Below, one piece after another: positions 21,742 through 34,042 of a stretch of 64,000 nucleotides of DNA. Position 1 is the first letter of the stretch. Every line of letters begins with the position of its first letter. The position numbers and the translations under genes are program-made. The notes beneath the pieces are model-generated. The model was not told where the DNA came from, ran no database searches, and saw only the letters and a program-made list of their open reading frames with translations. Source of the DNA: Glycine soja (taxonomy: Eukaryota > Streptophyta > Magnoliopsida > Fabales > Fabaceae); the NCBI RefSeq assembly GCF_004193775.1, contig NC_041006.1:26410163-26474162 (forward strand). The letters are read 5' to 3'.

Positions 21742-24216
21742 TTAAAGCAAAGAGATCCTTGCTGGAGTTTTATTCAGTTGCTCGACTACCTTAAACTTGT
21801 TTTGTTGGATAAGGTGGAGGAACTCATGGGCCTCTTCCAAAGTCACTGTTTTTCCTTGAAGACCTTCTTTCTTTTTAGCCCCTCTTGCCACTGAAGGATC
21901 TACTTCTTTCGAGGGGGTGGCTATGTCTGTGGGCTCTTGGACCATGGGCGCTTTCCCGTTGGAGGGCAATTCCGCCGGGTGAGGGGAAGCGAACACCCGA
22001 CCACTGTGGGTTACGCCACTGAGGCCGGTGATGTTGGTTACCTTAGCTGATAGGGAGTCAACTTCGGTTGCAACTCTTCCGCTGGACGCGGGAGGGGTAT
22101 ACTTCCACGGAACGGCCTTATTACTTTGATATGCAAATGGCGTTGGCTTGGGCGCCGCCCGGGGGTATATGGGTGTGGAGCCGGTCCCTTTTCTAGTAAA
22201 ACATATCACTAGGGCCTTGGGGGTTAGAGGAACCTTCTTCTCTTCCGACTGCATGCAAATTTGTGGTTCTTCCCTCCCTCCTATGGACACTTCAAGCTGC
22301 CCCCAGTCCATGAGCCGCTGAAGCAATTCTTCTACCGCGGGACAGGTTTCCATGTCGTGCGACTCCCCGAGGTGAAACAAACATTCGTCCCTTTCACCTC
22401 CGCCACAGGAGACCATGCACGCCGCTTGCAGTGATTGATAGATGAAGCGTCTAGAAGTAGCCGCCTCTCCTAATCCCTTTGCCCGCGATGGCCCATCCTC
22501 TTCGACGGCGTTCACGCTAGCCCCTCCATGACTAGCTAGCGGGTTGGTTTTAACATTTGGGCCTTCCTCTTGAAACGATAGCCAACCGGCACTGATTAGG
22601 TGTCGTACCTTATATTTGAACGGGAGGCAGGAGTCAATGTTGTGTCCGGGAACTCCACTATGGTACGCACACTTGGCACCTGGGTCATACCACTTAGGGT
22701 AGGGTGGCTGGAGGACCTTCCCGGGTATGGCCACCACCAAATGATTCTCCAATAATGAAGGCCATAACTCGGAGTAAGCCATGGGAATAGGAGGGAAGTT
22801 GTCTTTCGGGGGCGGGTGCTGTGCATATTTATAGGTCCCGCCTGGGGCTGTATTATTAATTGGCTGGGGTGCGGCTGGAGCTGTGCGTTGGGTCGGCGCT
22901 CTTTCTACTGCGGGTGGTCCTTTTACTTGAGTCGGGAGGGAATTCCCGGCTCGGATTAAAAAATTTGGGGGATTGGGTTGGTATGAGCTTTGGATATTTT
23001 GGGGTGCTTTCATCCACGTCGGGGCGGTGGTGACCGCGTGGGCGTCTCCTTCCTTTTTCCTCGCACCCACTACTGGGGCTCTTCTGTTGTTGTTGGGGAC
23101 CATGTTGGCAGCATATTCGAACTTGCCTTTTCGTAGTCCGGATTCAATCCTTTCTCCGGCGAAGACGAGATCCGCAAAGTTAGCTGGCATGTAGCCTATC
23201 AGCTTTTCATAGTAGAATATGGGTAACGTATCTACCATAATTGTGATCATCTCCCTCTCCATCATAGGCGGTACGACTTGGGCTGCGAGATCTCTCCATC
23301 TTTGGGCATATTCCTTAATGGACTCATGCTCTCGCTTAGTCATACTCTGAAGCTGGTTCCGATCGGGAGCCATGTCCGTATTGTACTGGTACTACCTAAT
23401 GAAGGCAGTTGCCAAGTCCTTCCGTGATCGGATCTGGGAAGCTTCCAGATTGGTATACCATGCTACAGCTGCTCCGGCCAAGCTATCTTGAAAGAAATGG
23501 ACCAACAACTTTTCGTCCGCAGAATACGCCCCCATCTTTCGGCAATACATCCGGAGATGCCCTTTTGGACATGTCGTCCCTTTGTACTTATCAAAGTCTG
23601 GTACTTTGAACTTGGGAGGGATGACGATGTTGGGCACGAGACATAAATCCGCCAAATCCAAGAATGGGTAATGGCCAAAGCCCTCGACTGCTCTTAACCT
23701 CTCTTCAAGCGCCTCCATCTTCCCCTTATCTTCCGCGAAGGGAATAGATTCTTTTACAGCTGTGGGTGAAGCCGGGATATGGCAGACTATGTTCGGTTGG
23801 GGTAGTTCATGGGGGGACGGATCTTTGAGGTGGAGCAGGGGGCCAAGATGGATATCTCCTTCCTCATCGTCTTGCCCGGGATAGTCGTCATAAGGTGGGA
23901 GTTGCCCCTCGAAAGTAGGGGTTTGGCTTAAATCTTCCGGGGTGGCACGGGGGGTGAAGTCCAGAGGCAAGCCATAAGGATAAGCTTGCGGACTATACCT
24001 TTGAACAAACATGGTCGTGTTTCTATCTCGGCCCGGATTCAAGGCGGGCTACAGCACCGGCTCCGCTTCCCTAATCGTGCTGGAGGCGGTTGCCGTGGCT
24101 TTATCCTCTATAGTTTTCTGGAGTTTTAACATGACCTCCGAGATGGAAGCCATTTGATCTTTTAAAGCCGATAGATCGGCCTTCATCTGTTCCTGCACGC
24201 CCTCTTCATTATCCAT
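21742..24216 (-). pseudogene. gag: Gag of element 2 with three in-frame stops
   Basis: Starting at MDNEEGVQEQMKADLSALK (24216), one frame runs through the whole gag and on into protease, interrupted by TAG at 24049, TAG at 23392 and TAA at 21742. The spacing between stops is a multiple of three each time, so no frameshift is needed. The Retrotrans_gag core is DFDKYKGTTCPKGHL, HFFQDSLAGAAVAWYTNLEA and YAQRWRDLAAQV. Further on are YHSGVPGHNIDSC (zinc-knuckle-like) and a proline-rich part. Codons for RHPYNTRSR precede the Met in frame and are conserved in other copies, so translation might begin further upstream or after a splice. As it stands the gene is dead unless stops are read through. Confidence 0.85.
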
Positions 24217-24450
24217 TTTTCTGGATCGAGTGTTATAGGGGTGCCTTGGTGTTTTCTTAGTTATGATGAAATTCCTAAAGAGATAAACAATGGTGAGTAT
24301 GCCACCAAAACATGAATATGCAAATGATCGGAACACTTGGATCCACCCCAAGGGTTTTTTAGATAACATGATGAGTTCAGAACTTCTTATTTTATAAAAA
24401 GAACAAAGCTTTCATCTGACCAAGATTATACAAAGGTGTTACAAGAGAAC

Positions 24451-26318
24451 CTAACGGTTTCTAATTATGTGGGCCATCAAATCTATCATGTGTTGACAGT
24501 AATTGATTAGCCCATGAATCTCCTCGGGGGCCGTACACACATCGGCCATGGCTTTTGCTTTGGCTAATAGATGCGGGAGGTCTTGACTTCCATTCAAGGT
24601 CAAGGCGAACCTATCCATCCACATAGTCGCTTCTTGATGCAATGCATCAATCACCCTCCCTCTTGCTTCTTTTTCGGCGTACACTTGTGCAAAATCCTCC
24701 ACTAGCTTTTGTTCATGGGCCACAGACTGGTTTAACTCTTCCTTGTATTGCCCTATGATAGCTAGCATGCTTTGCTCCGTGGCTTCCAAGTGTTGAGCCA
24801 AACTCCTCTTGGATCTTGCGCACGCAGCTAACTCTTCTTTTAAGATCATGCCATGCACCCGTGACCGGTCTCTTTCCTCTCTTCGGAGCTTGAGCTCACT
24901 GTTGCTACCCCATAATGCTCCTCGGAATTTCTCTTGGCCATATTCCTCCTTGCGGGCCCTTTTAGTTTCTTGTTCAAGGGCTCTTGCAGTGGCCGCGTTT
25001 TCCTCTTGTAACTCGGTGCACTCTTTCCGGATGTGTGTAGCGGCTGATTTGAACTTCTCCTTGCCGAGTCTCGCCTTCCTTAGCTCTAATTTGAGAGCTT
25101 GGACTTCTTCAACTTCCTCCAGAGCTTCGAAGTTCTCCTCATTGATAACTTTCAATTTGGAGAGCCAATCTAACCCTCGCGTGTGAACTCTTAGCCATCC
25201 ATGATAACCACCGATGACGCCATTTCGGATGCCTCTAAGCTCCTTGTCTTTCTTCAACGGACTTCTCCACGCCTTGTGAACTCTTTGTATCACCTTGAGA
25301 CTTTGCGCACCTAGATCCCTCACAAGGAAAGGCGAGAGACTTTCTCCGGTTGGCGCTCCCCTCATGGGGTACCCTAGCTGTCTTATGGCGAGTGCAGGAT
25401 TATAATTAATACAACCCCTAGTCCCTATCAATGGAACATTAGGGTAGTCCCCACACGAGAAAAGAACTCCTTCCTTGCCTTCCTTCCAACGAGGAAACCA
25501 ATTGATTGTGCTGCCTCCTATCCCAGCCAAATGTTGGTCCCAATCGACTCTTCCTTTTTTGGCGCATGAGCGATAGCTTTGAAGCGGACACGGGTGTCTT
25601 GTGTCTTGTTGGAATAGGTGTGAAACCAACCACACACAGAGAGCGGGTAAACAACAGACAATCCGTGCACTATTTTTCTCACATCTCCGATCAAAGGTAT
25701 CAAACAAATCTGCCAAGATAGCCACCAGTGGACTCTCCTTGCTGTGGTGATACACGAGGAAGGCTTCAATGGCGGCTAAGTCCACCAAACCGTCCACGTT
25801 CGGAAAGAGGACAACTCCAAAAATCAACAAAGCTAATATATCTGCAAACGGGCCCCACTTCTCTTGGCTCGCCATATCCCTTGCCTTACCTTCCAAGTAT
25901 TTCCGAGGCAGGCCCACTACGCCGTTCCAAGTTTGCTTCATGCGGTCCAACTCTTTTGCTGAATCTCCAACCACAGCTGCAATCTTGCTCAAGGAAGGAA
26001 GAAAGCCGGAGAAAAGATACGGTTTTCTCCCCCAAGAGGGCATCCTAATATTTCCTCAAACTCTTTAATAGTCGGTACCATTTGGAAGTCCCCAAACGTG
26101 AAACACCTCAACGGCTGGTCATAGTATTGGGCGAGGGATACGACAGCTTCCGTAAATACCTCCGCTGCGGTCAAATCTAGAATCTTCCCGTAGACTTTGC
26201 GGAAGGCTTGCCTTTGGAGAGGTCCCATCAATCGTCCCAATTCCTTGAGGCTAGTGACATCTAGACTTTTAACCTTGACTTGATAAAACCTTTTGCCGTT
26301 TTGATTTGTCCCCATCAT
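24451..26318 (-). pseudogene. ORF1 of element 2 (DUF7745-like plus coiled coil), one frameshift
   Basis: The protein would be about 620 residues. Its start is MMGTNQNGKRFYQVKV (26318). The head has YYDQPLRCFTFGDFQMVPT and EEILGCPLGG. A one-base change in a G run near 26035 shifts the frame, and the rest continues from GRKPYLFSGFLPSLSK to the IIRNR end at 24451. The middle shows DILALLIFGVVLFPN and INYNPALAIRQLGYPMRG. Residues from about 330 on form a long charged coiled coil rich in Lys, Glu and Arg. ORF1 upstream of gag is an Ogre hallmark and its role is not known. It lies about 235 bp before gag on the same strand. Confidence 0.85.
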
Positions 26319-27005
26319 TTACCTAAAAAAGGGGTGGATCAAGACTCCGACATGAATGATGCAATGCGTATGCATGAAACGGAAAGAAAACAACATAAAG
26401 GGGTAATTCATACATATGAGACCGCAGAGACCCAATTTTAATGCTACGTTTTGGGCATGATGGCGCCTCAACGTAGCATTAAAAAGGTTACGTATTACTC
26501 TAAAGAAACCAAACACCACTAGCAAAAACTATAAACTAGTGCTATTTACCAAAAATGCATGAGAATGAATGGTACGGAGCGTGTTTGCTCTTTGCCCCTA
26601 TTTGGGAACCTATAGGACAATATCTAGGGGTCTCTAATAACTACTTCCCCAATAATTCATAACTCACACGACTGTTTTCTAGAGGTATCATCACTCAAGA
26701 TAATAATATTGTGGCGGTATGGAATACCAGCGACAACACATTATAAAGAGAGAAAGCTCTAGACGAGGTTTCACTATTATCAAGCAAGTCGGAGACCTAG
26801 CATGATGATAGATTCACCTCCACTCCTTAAATTCCCATGAACCCGGGTGTAGGGCCCCTTTTTTACTCAAACCCGTGGGTGCTTAGAATGCAGTGTAAAG
26901 AACGCGAAATAGACAACAATTATTTACATTTTACACAGTTCAACAAATGCACACACAAAATTTCACAATTCCACAACTCCTTAAAATAGGCCTAACTCAC
27001 AAAAA
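26319..27005. other. Leader of element 2
   Basis: Untranslated sequence between primer site and ORF1. It has the TCTAGAGGTATCAT and GTCGGAGACCTAGCATGAT words also found in the leaders of copies A and B. The small open frame seen there is broken here. A GCTACGTT and AACGTAGC inverted repeat spans about 26440-26481. Confidence 0.65.
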
Positions 27006-27024
27006 GTCCCTAGTGGAGTCGCCA
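27006..27024 (-). promoter_or_regulatory. Primer binding site, tRNA-Arg type
   Basis: Minus-strand TGGCGACTCCACTAGGGAC starts two bases after the LTR end. It differs by one base from the site of copies A and B. Confidence 0.85.
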
Positions 27025-27026
27025 AC

Positions 27027-28659
27027 TGTCGCAACGTGCCCTTTGCGGACGAGCGAAGGCGAGGCTCACGGGTGCGCTTTCCAAAGGAGGAAAGGTGCGC
27101 GGAGTCGCCACCAACGTTTATTTGTGGAAAATGTCGGAAAAACCGAAGGAAACCGGTCAAAATAAAAATTCTAAGTTCGGGAGTTATATTTACGTTTGAG
27201 GAAGGTATTAGCACCTCTCACGTTTGTCTCAAAGGACAACAGTCTATTTTTTAGAATTGTGGAAATTGTGTTACCTTAACTTTTATTTCTTTTTATTTTT
27301 TGAGGTCGACAAAAGCGGGGCTCTTTCTCCTACGTACCCTCCATCAAAGAGGAAATCAGACCTACGTAGTTCTTCCTTATGCGTGAATCAAGTGATTCTT
27401 TTTACTTGAAAGGTGATCATTTTAAAGCGTTGGACCTTAAAGATGATCCATTTTACTTGGTAAGAAACTCAAATGATAAACTTTCAAAACCCTATTTTTT
27501 GTGGACGAGCTTGACTAGGCGAGTTGATTTTAGCCTTAGTTTCACTTTAGTTATTAGTCAATTCAATTAAGAATGAGAAATCCCAAAGAGAAAACGTTCG
27601 ATTGATTTTTCGCTTTATTTTACTAAAAGGGTATTTTTTTATTATTATATTATTATTTTACGTCTTTTTTGATTTCCAACGTGGTTATGGCACGACCGAA
27701 CGGTCGAAATTCATTTTAACCGAAATTAACGGATAATACAATTCAAACGATCGGTGGAAATTTATTTTATTTTTAGATTAGGCGAGAAACGACTTAAATA
27801 AATGACTTAAGCACGTCAAAAGGGGGTATAGAAAGCAAATGAAAACGAGAATAAAAATACATGAAACAAAATGTGGACCACCACGGGTACATAGAATGAA
27901 TTGAAAAGCTCGGTTTGAAGTACTTACCCGTTGAAGACTGAAGAAAACGAAGAACGAACGATGAATGTTGAAGAACGGTCGAGAATCTTCGCGTAATTAC
28001 TCACGGAAACGTTACGAAAACGTTACGGAAGCGCCTCGGCTTGGATTTTCTTCACGGAATTAATTTTCCTCAGCAGTTTCGAGAGAATAAGAAGTGCCAA
28101 GAAGGCTGAACCCCTTCTCCCTTCACTCATCCCCCTATTTATAGCAAAATAGGGGAGGAGCTTGCCACCCAGCTCGCTCAGGCGAGCTCAGCTCGCCCAG
28201 GCGAGCAAGGTTGCTTCCTTCAGAAGCAACAGCCTTCTGGAGGAAGAATCTGGAAGGCCCAAGTGGGTCTGATTGCTATTTGTACCCCCCTTTTTACTAA
28301 ATGCACCCCCTTTTACCTTTTTTGGTAATTCTTTTTCCGTAACGTTACGAAACTTTACGAATTTCGTAATGATACTTATTTTCCTTCCACAAGGTTACGA
28401 ATCCTTACGGATTATGTATTTACTCTTTTTTAGCTTTTGAAGAAGTTACGAAAACTCACGGATTGCGAAAAACACCTCCTTTCGATTTCCGTCACATTAC
28501 GGAATTTTCACGGATCGCGTAAGCCTGCTTCCTTTTGATTTTTGGCACATCTCGGGACTTCACATATTGTGCAACAAAGGGTACCAAGTATCTCGAAGTG
28601 GCCAATCAAAGGTTGTATATCATCAAATAATAATCCCCGGACGAAATTAGGGTATGACA
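27027..28659 (-). repeat. 5' LTR of element 2 (1633 bp)
   Basis: Minus-strand ends are TGTCATACCC at 28659 and TTGCGACA at 27027. It shares the TCCAACG-loop hairpin (27415-27449), the CTACGTA stem-loop (27330-27370), the TATA region and the palindrome pair with the LTR of copy A, but its U3 differs clearly. The five bases outside the LTR are ACTAT on the plus strand; the matching target duplicate would be beyond the left end. Confidence 0.88.
28135..28207 (-). promoter_or_regulatory. LTR promoter of element 2: palindrome pair and TATA box
   Basis: Palindromes at 28190-28207 and 28171-28188 (one with a base change breaking symmetry) precede CTATAAATAG at 28144-28135 on the minus strand. The order and spacing equal those in the copy A LTR. 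Confidence 0.7.
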
Positions 28660-30297
28660 ACTATCCTAAGGGAAAATTGATAAAATTATTACACACAAAT
28701 GGAAGTAGGGTGACCTATTGGAGGCTCCCAACTTACTTCCAATGAAAGGCCTTTTTGTTACAAAATTTGAATGCAAAGCAAATTGCCTATTACAAAATTA
28801 CAAAAAAAAAGTCCTTAATTGTGGTGGCTATTCTCTCTTTGGTGTTTCACTCAATTTGGAGTGCTTATTAGTCTAATAGCTCTTAAGGTGGTTGTCCCCT
28901 TGCTTCTTGACTCAAATTCTTCAAGGTATGGCACCAATCCTCCTTTCCAATTCCCTATATGGCAACTCACAAGCAAGGAAACAAAGAGACAAGCAATAAC
29001 CAAAGACAAAAAAAATGAAATGAAAGCTAAACCAATAGATTTTTAACAAGACAAATTTTCAAGGATTATTCAACAATTAAAGCAATGAAAAGCACACAAA
29101 AGCAAGCTAGGACTCAAAGAGAAACCTAGAATGGCTTTAGAGTAGAGTAGAAAAACTAAAAAAAAGAAAAAGAAAAAAAGACTCAAGAAACCTCTAGTTT
29201 TGGCACTTGTTTTCATAATAATTTTCAATTGAAGTTTCAGAACTAGGATTGGTATAAAATAGGCACCAATTATGGAACAAATTTTGAGCCAAAACAACAT
29301 GCACATTTCCCTTTCACTTTTTTTTTCCTGGACACTGATTTTTCAGCCAACTTGTGTGATTTTTATTATTTTTTCCTTTAATCCAAATCTCTTGGTTCTT
29401 TTTTCGTAATTTTGGTCCAGCTGTATAGAAAATTCAGTAAAAATTTCAGCTCAAAAAACGTAGTTACCAATTCCCAGTAATTTATACAAGTTCGTATGTT
29501 CAAGCTGCCAGCACCAACAATTTCAACCTAGAAATCAAGAGTAGTGTTTATGTTGCTTAAGGCTTGGATAGTTACAATTTGTGTTTGCTTATGCTCAATT
29601 ATCTTGAATAACAAAATTCAAGAGAGATTAAGACTTATTTTGATTCACAAATCCAGCCACAACTCAGCACCTCAACTCAACTTCATCATAGGCATCATGT
29701 AGGAAACTTAGAAAACAAAAAAAAAAGAGTTCAACAACAAGACTACTTCTAGAAATTGATTTAGAACATGTTATGAACTAAATAACATGCATAAATTAGA
29801 CTCAAAATTCAAAAGATAGGCTAAGAATGACAAGAACACATGAACAAATGTATCTAGAATTCAATCAACAAAATAAAAATTCAACACAAACTTAGAACAT
29901 AATGTGACAATTACTATGAATAAACATGACTCTAAGACAACATGGATTAAGTGATTTACACTTAGATTTTTGTGTTTTTTTTTCTAATCAATATTTTGGA
30001 AGAAAATTTAGATCTAAGGTTCAGAACCATAATATTATAAATGAAAAATGATAGAACCTAAAATCAACACAAAAACATGATTCAAGAGTATATCTACAAA
30101 ATTTGAACCATAGAAATGCAAGAACAAGTGTAGATCTAAGATTTAATCGGTTTATTTTTTTTAATCTACTCTAAACAGCACCAAACCACAAGACAATGGA
30201 GGATATACATGGAGAATAAGATGAAGAACAAGGAATTAAAGAGAATTCACTGAACAAAAAGATAGAGTAAGCAAAAGAACATCACCTAGATGAAGAT
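28660..30297 (-). mobile_element. 5' leader of an older Ty3/gypsy-type element, cut by element 2
   Basis: Downstream of a primer site at 30298-30310 the minus strand shows a long T-rich leader with words such as TTAGATCTA and TGTTCTTG, typical of legume gypsy leaders. No gag is reached before element 2 begins at 28659. I infer that element 2 inserted in this leader. No gene is visible on either strand. Confidence 0.5.
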
Positions 30298-30310
30298 GCT
30301 CTTGATACCA
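30298..30310 (-). promoter_or_regulatory. Primer binding site, tRNA-iMet type
   Basis: Minus-strand TGGTATCAAGAGC resembles the common plant primer site TGGTATCAGAGC with one inserted A. It lies five bases after the proposed LTR end. Confidence 0.65.
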
Positions 30311-30315
30311 CATGA

Positions 30316-30898
30316 TGTAAGCTCCATTGGAGCTTGTAGGCCAAGGATCTTCTTCATCAATGAATTCCTTTGCTTCTTGGAAGATGAATGGCAGCGGAAT
30401 GGAGAAGGAAGAGAGAGAGGAGACGCAACTTCAAGGAGAAGATGAGTCTAGAAGAAGCTCACCACCATAGGAGGACATGGATAAGAGCTTGGAGGAAGAA
30501 GGAGATGAATGAAGGGAGAGGAAGAGAAGAGCACGAAATTTTGTGCTCTAAAAGAGCTCTGAAATATGAAGTTTAATTATCAAATGATCAAAGTTGAAAA
30601 TAATGCACACACATGACCTCTATTTATAGGCTAAGTGTCACACAAAATTGGAGGGAAATTTGAATTTCAATTCAAATTTCACTTGAATTTGAAATTGAAT
30701 TTGTGGAGCCAAAATTTCACTACTTATGATTAGTGAATTTTATTTATGGTTCAGCCCACTAATCCAAGATCAATTCCAAGATTCTCCACTAAGTGTGCTT
30801 AGGGGTCATGAGGCATGTAAAGCATGAAGGATATGCACAAAGTGTGACTATATGATGTGGCAATGGGGTGTAGTAAGCAAATGCTCACCTCCCCCTCT
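30316..30898 (-). repeat. Ty3/gypsy LTR (572 bp) with polypurine tract
   Basis: On the minus strand AGAGGGGGAGG (30898-30888) looks like a polypurine tract, and the LTR would start TGAGCATTTG at 30887 and end GCTTACA at 30316. It is followed by a primer site and preceded by a polyprotein C-terminus, so it serves as 3' LTR to one internal region and 5' LTR to another. Confidence 0.55.
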
Positions 30899-31164
30899 AA
30901 AATTTAATTGGATTGGGCTTCTACCAATTCAATTAAATTTATTTCCACCCACACACATCAAATATTCACTTAGTGCATGTGAAATTACAAAACTACCCCT
31001 GATACAAAAACTAGTCTAGGTGCCCTAAAATACAAGGGCTGAAAAATCCTATATTTCTAGGGTACCCTACCTACATTATGGAGCCCTAAATACAAGGACC
31101 AAATATAATGGCATCCTAGTCTAATATGTACAAAGATAATTGGACCCAACCTTGGCCCATAGGC

Positions 31165-31317
31165 TCAGAAATCTACCCTGAGGTTCATGAGAATCTTAGG
31201 GCCTTCTTCAGCAGCCCTAGCCCAATCCTCTTGGAGCCTCTTACTCATGGCTCTAGTGACTGGTCCCTTCCTAGGAAGGATTACATCATTCTGACACCAA
31301 TCTTTTACTCCCTAAAT
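31165..31317 (-). pseudogene. C-terminal tail of a Ty3/gypsy polyprotein
   Basis: The minus strand encodes VILPRKGPVTRAMSKRLQ and then EDWARAAEEGPKILMNLRVD, closed by TGA at 31165-31167. GPVTRAM followed by LQEDW is a familiar tail of legume gypsy polyproteins after integrase. The upstream part of pol is missing beyond about 31320, so this is only a fragment. It belongs with the LTR at 30316-30887. Confidence 0.65.
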
Positions 31318-32231
31318 ACACTGGAATGTAATTCACACTTAAAATTAACTCTAGTTTAAATTGTACTAGTTAATTTTATTTGTCTCTTTGGAAGGCCTTG
31401 TCAAAAATGGTAGAAAATGGAACTCAATGAAAAACTATAAAATAATAAATTAGTTTCAGAAACTCAAAACTAGAAGAAGAAAAAAAAACATACACCTAAA
31501 TCACATTCATTTAAACACGTGTTTTCAATCTTCACCATAGAACTCAACTTTTATGTTTTTAATGTACTCCTATATCGTTTACTTTTCTAAACAACATTAT
31601 CTTTTCTAAAGAAAAATTGTCAAATACTATTAAGTACTACATTAATTTTTGGATATTAAAATTAATGGGGGCACTTTTTGGGTGTTTCCAAATGGCGCAA
31701 AGAAACAACCAATTGGGAATGTTGAGTGATGTATGTGATTTATGGTTATAATATTTTTAGAATTCATTTTCTATATTTGGTGCTTTAGATAGTAGAATAA
31801 ATAATAAAACCATCTTTACTATATAATCTCTTCACTCTTAATTCTAGATTTTTTCAAAACTAATTCACGTTTTTTTTTAAGAAAATTAATTAATTAAATT
31901 AAATATCTATCAATTATCTATATAATTATTATAAAATTAAATTTTTCTTATCTATCTATCCATTTAATTACTTCTTATTGATATTGGGAGAGAGAATAAA
32001 TAAAAAAAATATGTAGAGAAAATAATTATTGTATTTATATTTTTCTTATGTACATAGTATAAGAACGTTAACAGGTACATAGTTAATTTTATTTCTTATG
32101 TAGTAGCATATCTTTAGAGAACGTTAACAAGGTTGGTTATCACTTCAATGTGTCGTGTATGAAAATTATCCCTTTGTTGGTTTCCACAAGTTTTTCTCAT
32201 TCTTACTCTGGGTAGGCCTTGATGAAATATA
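31318..32231. other. AT-rich DNA without recognised feature
   Basis: About 0.9 kb of AT-rich sequence with short homopolymers. It may be the flank or interior of the CACTA-like region. I see no gene or clear element end here. Confidence 0.5.
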
Positions 32232-32537
32232 CAATAGATGCCATGAAAGAGTCTCGCATCGCTAACTTTCTTTCATCAGTAATATTACCTTGTTCTTTGT
32301 ATGTAGAGATCCTTAATTTGAAGAATTTTGTGCAGCTGCATTGAGTGTGCATCAACTTGAAGCTCTTGATCGTTGGGGACAACATACCCATTGTGCATAT
32401 GAACTCTTCAATAAAGACGAAAATAGGGCTATTGTCATTGAAGAGCTTGCTTCAGTAAGTTAACATATAATTGAGTATCTACATCTCATAGCATCTCTTG
32501 CATAATTTAATGCATATACACTTTGTTGGTTTCTGCC

Positions 32538-32580
<43 letters not shown>

Positions 32581-32850
32581 TTACCTACAACTTATTACTA
32601 CTAGATCTATCAAGAATATACTCTTACTGATTGACTCCCTAATCTTATGGAGCCATAAGCATTTGTAAATTACATTTTTTTCAAATGTTCAAGAATCAAG
32701 AGTATATATGGCTAATCACCATCATATTTCTTCAAAATGTTGTTTTAGGAACTTGGACTTGGTCCCTCTATCCTTGTTCATGTCGTTCTTCATGATTAGA
32801 TACGCCATACTGATGGCAAGTTAAGTTTTCTTGGGTTTGTCAAATTTAAA
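32232..32850 (+). pseudogene. Fragment of a CDPK-related kinase gene (CRK C-terminal exons)
   Basis: The plus strand keeps exon and intron layout. Exon one contains IDAMKESRIANFLSSV, then after a damaged join [17 protein letters not shown] and [20 protein letters not shown], ending at a GTAAGT donor at 32455. Exon two starts after TTTTAG at 32749 with ELGLGPSILVHVVLHD, a stop, then IRHTDGKLSFLGFVKF. This is the degenerate EF-hand region at the end of plant CRK proteins, which are Ser/Thr kinases. A frameshift and a stop show it is dead. Because introns are kept it was copied from DNA, as expected for capture by a DNA transposon. The kinase domain is absent. Confidence 0.75.
32541..32576. repeat. 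(AT)18 microsatellite
   Basis: Thirty-six bases of alternating A and T lie in the intron of the kinase fragment. Confidence 0.97.
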
Positions 32851-33289
32851 GCAAAAGCCCTATGGATATGCTGAATTTTCTCTACCTTGTGTGGCTCGAC
32901 CATAGTTAAATTTGTATCTAGTGTGTGCTGGAACTAATTATTGTTGTCTTGTTGCTATCTAAAGCTCTTGCTAGCACACACCCATTTAAAGTACAGGTTC
33001 ATAATGAAATGCAACTCTGACTCTTTTGAAGGGAGCTCAAATTTTAAAATAGTCTATAGATCTGGTTTAAGAATTAATATATGAATTGTAGATTTAGATT
33101 AGCTTTGTCTTGATGGGTGGTAATAATTTCTTGTCACCTATATTAATGAATACTTTTGCACACACGGTACATTTGTGAGTTTTCAAATTTTACTCTTATT
33201 TTTGTTTGTATAGTATGAATGAATAATTATACTGCAAATGATGTGGATAGTTACAATAATTCAAAATAGTTTTACTTTTTTTTTAAAAA

Positions 33290-33630
33290 AAACACATTTG
33301 AAAATCGTCTTCAGAAAACCGTCTTAGAATCATCTATATATTTTTAATTTTTTAAAAAAAATGCATTCTAAGATGGTTCTTTAAAAAACCATCTTAGAAA
33401 ATGTACCCTTATAAGACTGTTTTTAACTAATAACCATTTTAGAAAGGTATCATTCTAAGACGATTTTTAGCTAAGAACCGTCTTAGAATGATATCTTTTT
33501 TCTAAGATGGTTGTCTATTGAACCGTTGTAGTAAGTGCAAACTTTCTACGACGTCTCCTACAGCGACGGTTAATAACCGACGTGGAATACATATTTTAAC
33601 TGACGTAGAAAGCCTTTTTTGGTAGTAGTG
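33290..33630 (-). mobile_element. CACTA transposon end with subterminal repeats
   Basis: Read on the minus strand the DNA starts CACTACTACCAAAAAAGG at 33630, the terminal repeat of legume CACTA elements. Inside it are many short inverted repeats such as AAGATGGTTCTTT followed by AACCATCTTAG, and ACGTAGAAAG words, as expected for subterminal transposase sites. No transposase gene is seen and no matching left end was found. Confidence 0.7.
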
Positions 33631-34042
33631 GTTATATGAATTTTGTTATTATTCACTTGTGTGTTAGGTAGCTTAAAATTATGACTTTCAATGAATATCA
33701 ATATACCTTTATTTTGGGTATTTTTTTAGAATTTATATATGTATAATATAGATTAATTAATTTGTATCTATAAACTTCAGAGTAGTGATTATATTTCAGC
33801 TCTAGTGGTTTTGGGATCTGGCTGCTCCATGCCACTATTTGGGATTGATAACTATGAATGTTTGCAAGAATGTTTTTTTTTGCCAAATTGATTTAATGCA
33901 TTTTTATGCTGGACATTTTGATAGTTCCTACAGCTTCAAATGTACTTGTTGTTATCCATATTTTTTTATGACATTTCCTTTATGTTAACATTTTAGAATT
34001 TTTCTATATATAGGACTCTTAATTTATTTTCTATTTCGGTAG
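33631..34042. other. AT-rich intron-like stretch
   Basis: No coding evidence. It lies between a CACTA end and the first exon-like piece of the NOT3 fragment, and the end of it (TCTATTTCGGTAG) looks like a splice acceptor for that piece. Confidence 0.5.

Larger units (their letters stand above)
13043..28659 (-). mobile_element. Autonomous-type Tat/Ogre-like LTR retrotransposon (element 2), 3' end cut by copy A
   Basis: On the minus strand the order is 5' LTR (28659-27027), tRNA-Arg type primer site, leader, ORF1, gag, protease with G-patch, a 152-bp intron, RT, RNase H, a second RNase H, integrase, and ORF3. ORF1 before gag, the intron between protease and RT, and a second RNase H before integrase are hallmarks of the Ogre/Tat group. 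No matching 3' LTR lies in the window: at 13042 the LTR of copy A, of a different subfamily, begins. I infer that copy A inserted here and that the rest of element 2 lies left of base 1. Confidence 0.85.

Noticed and set aside
30388..30576. Arg- and Glu-rich frame of 62 codons
   Set aside because: It is antisense to an LTR and purine-rich. No domain.
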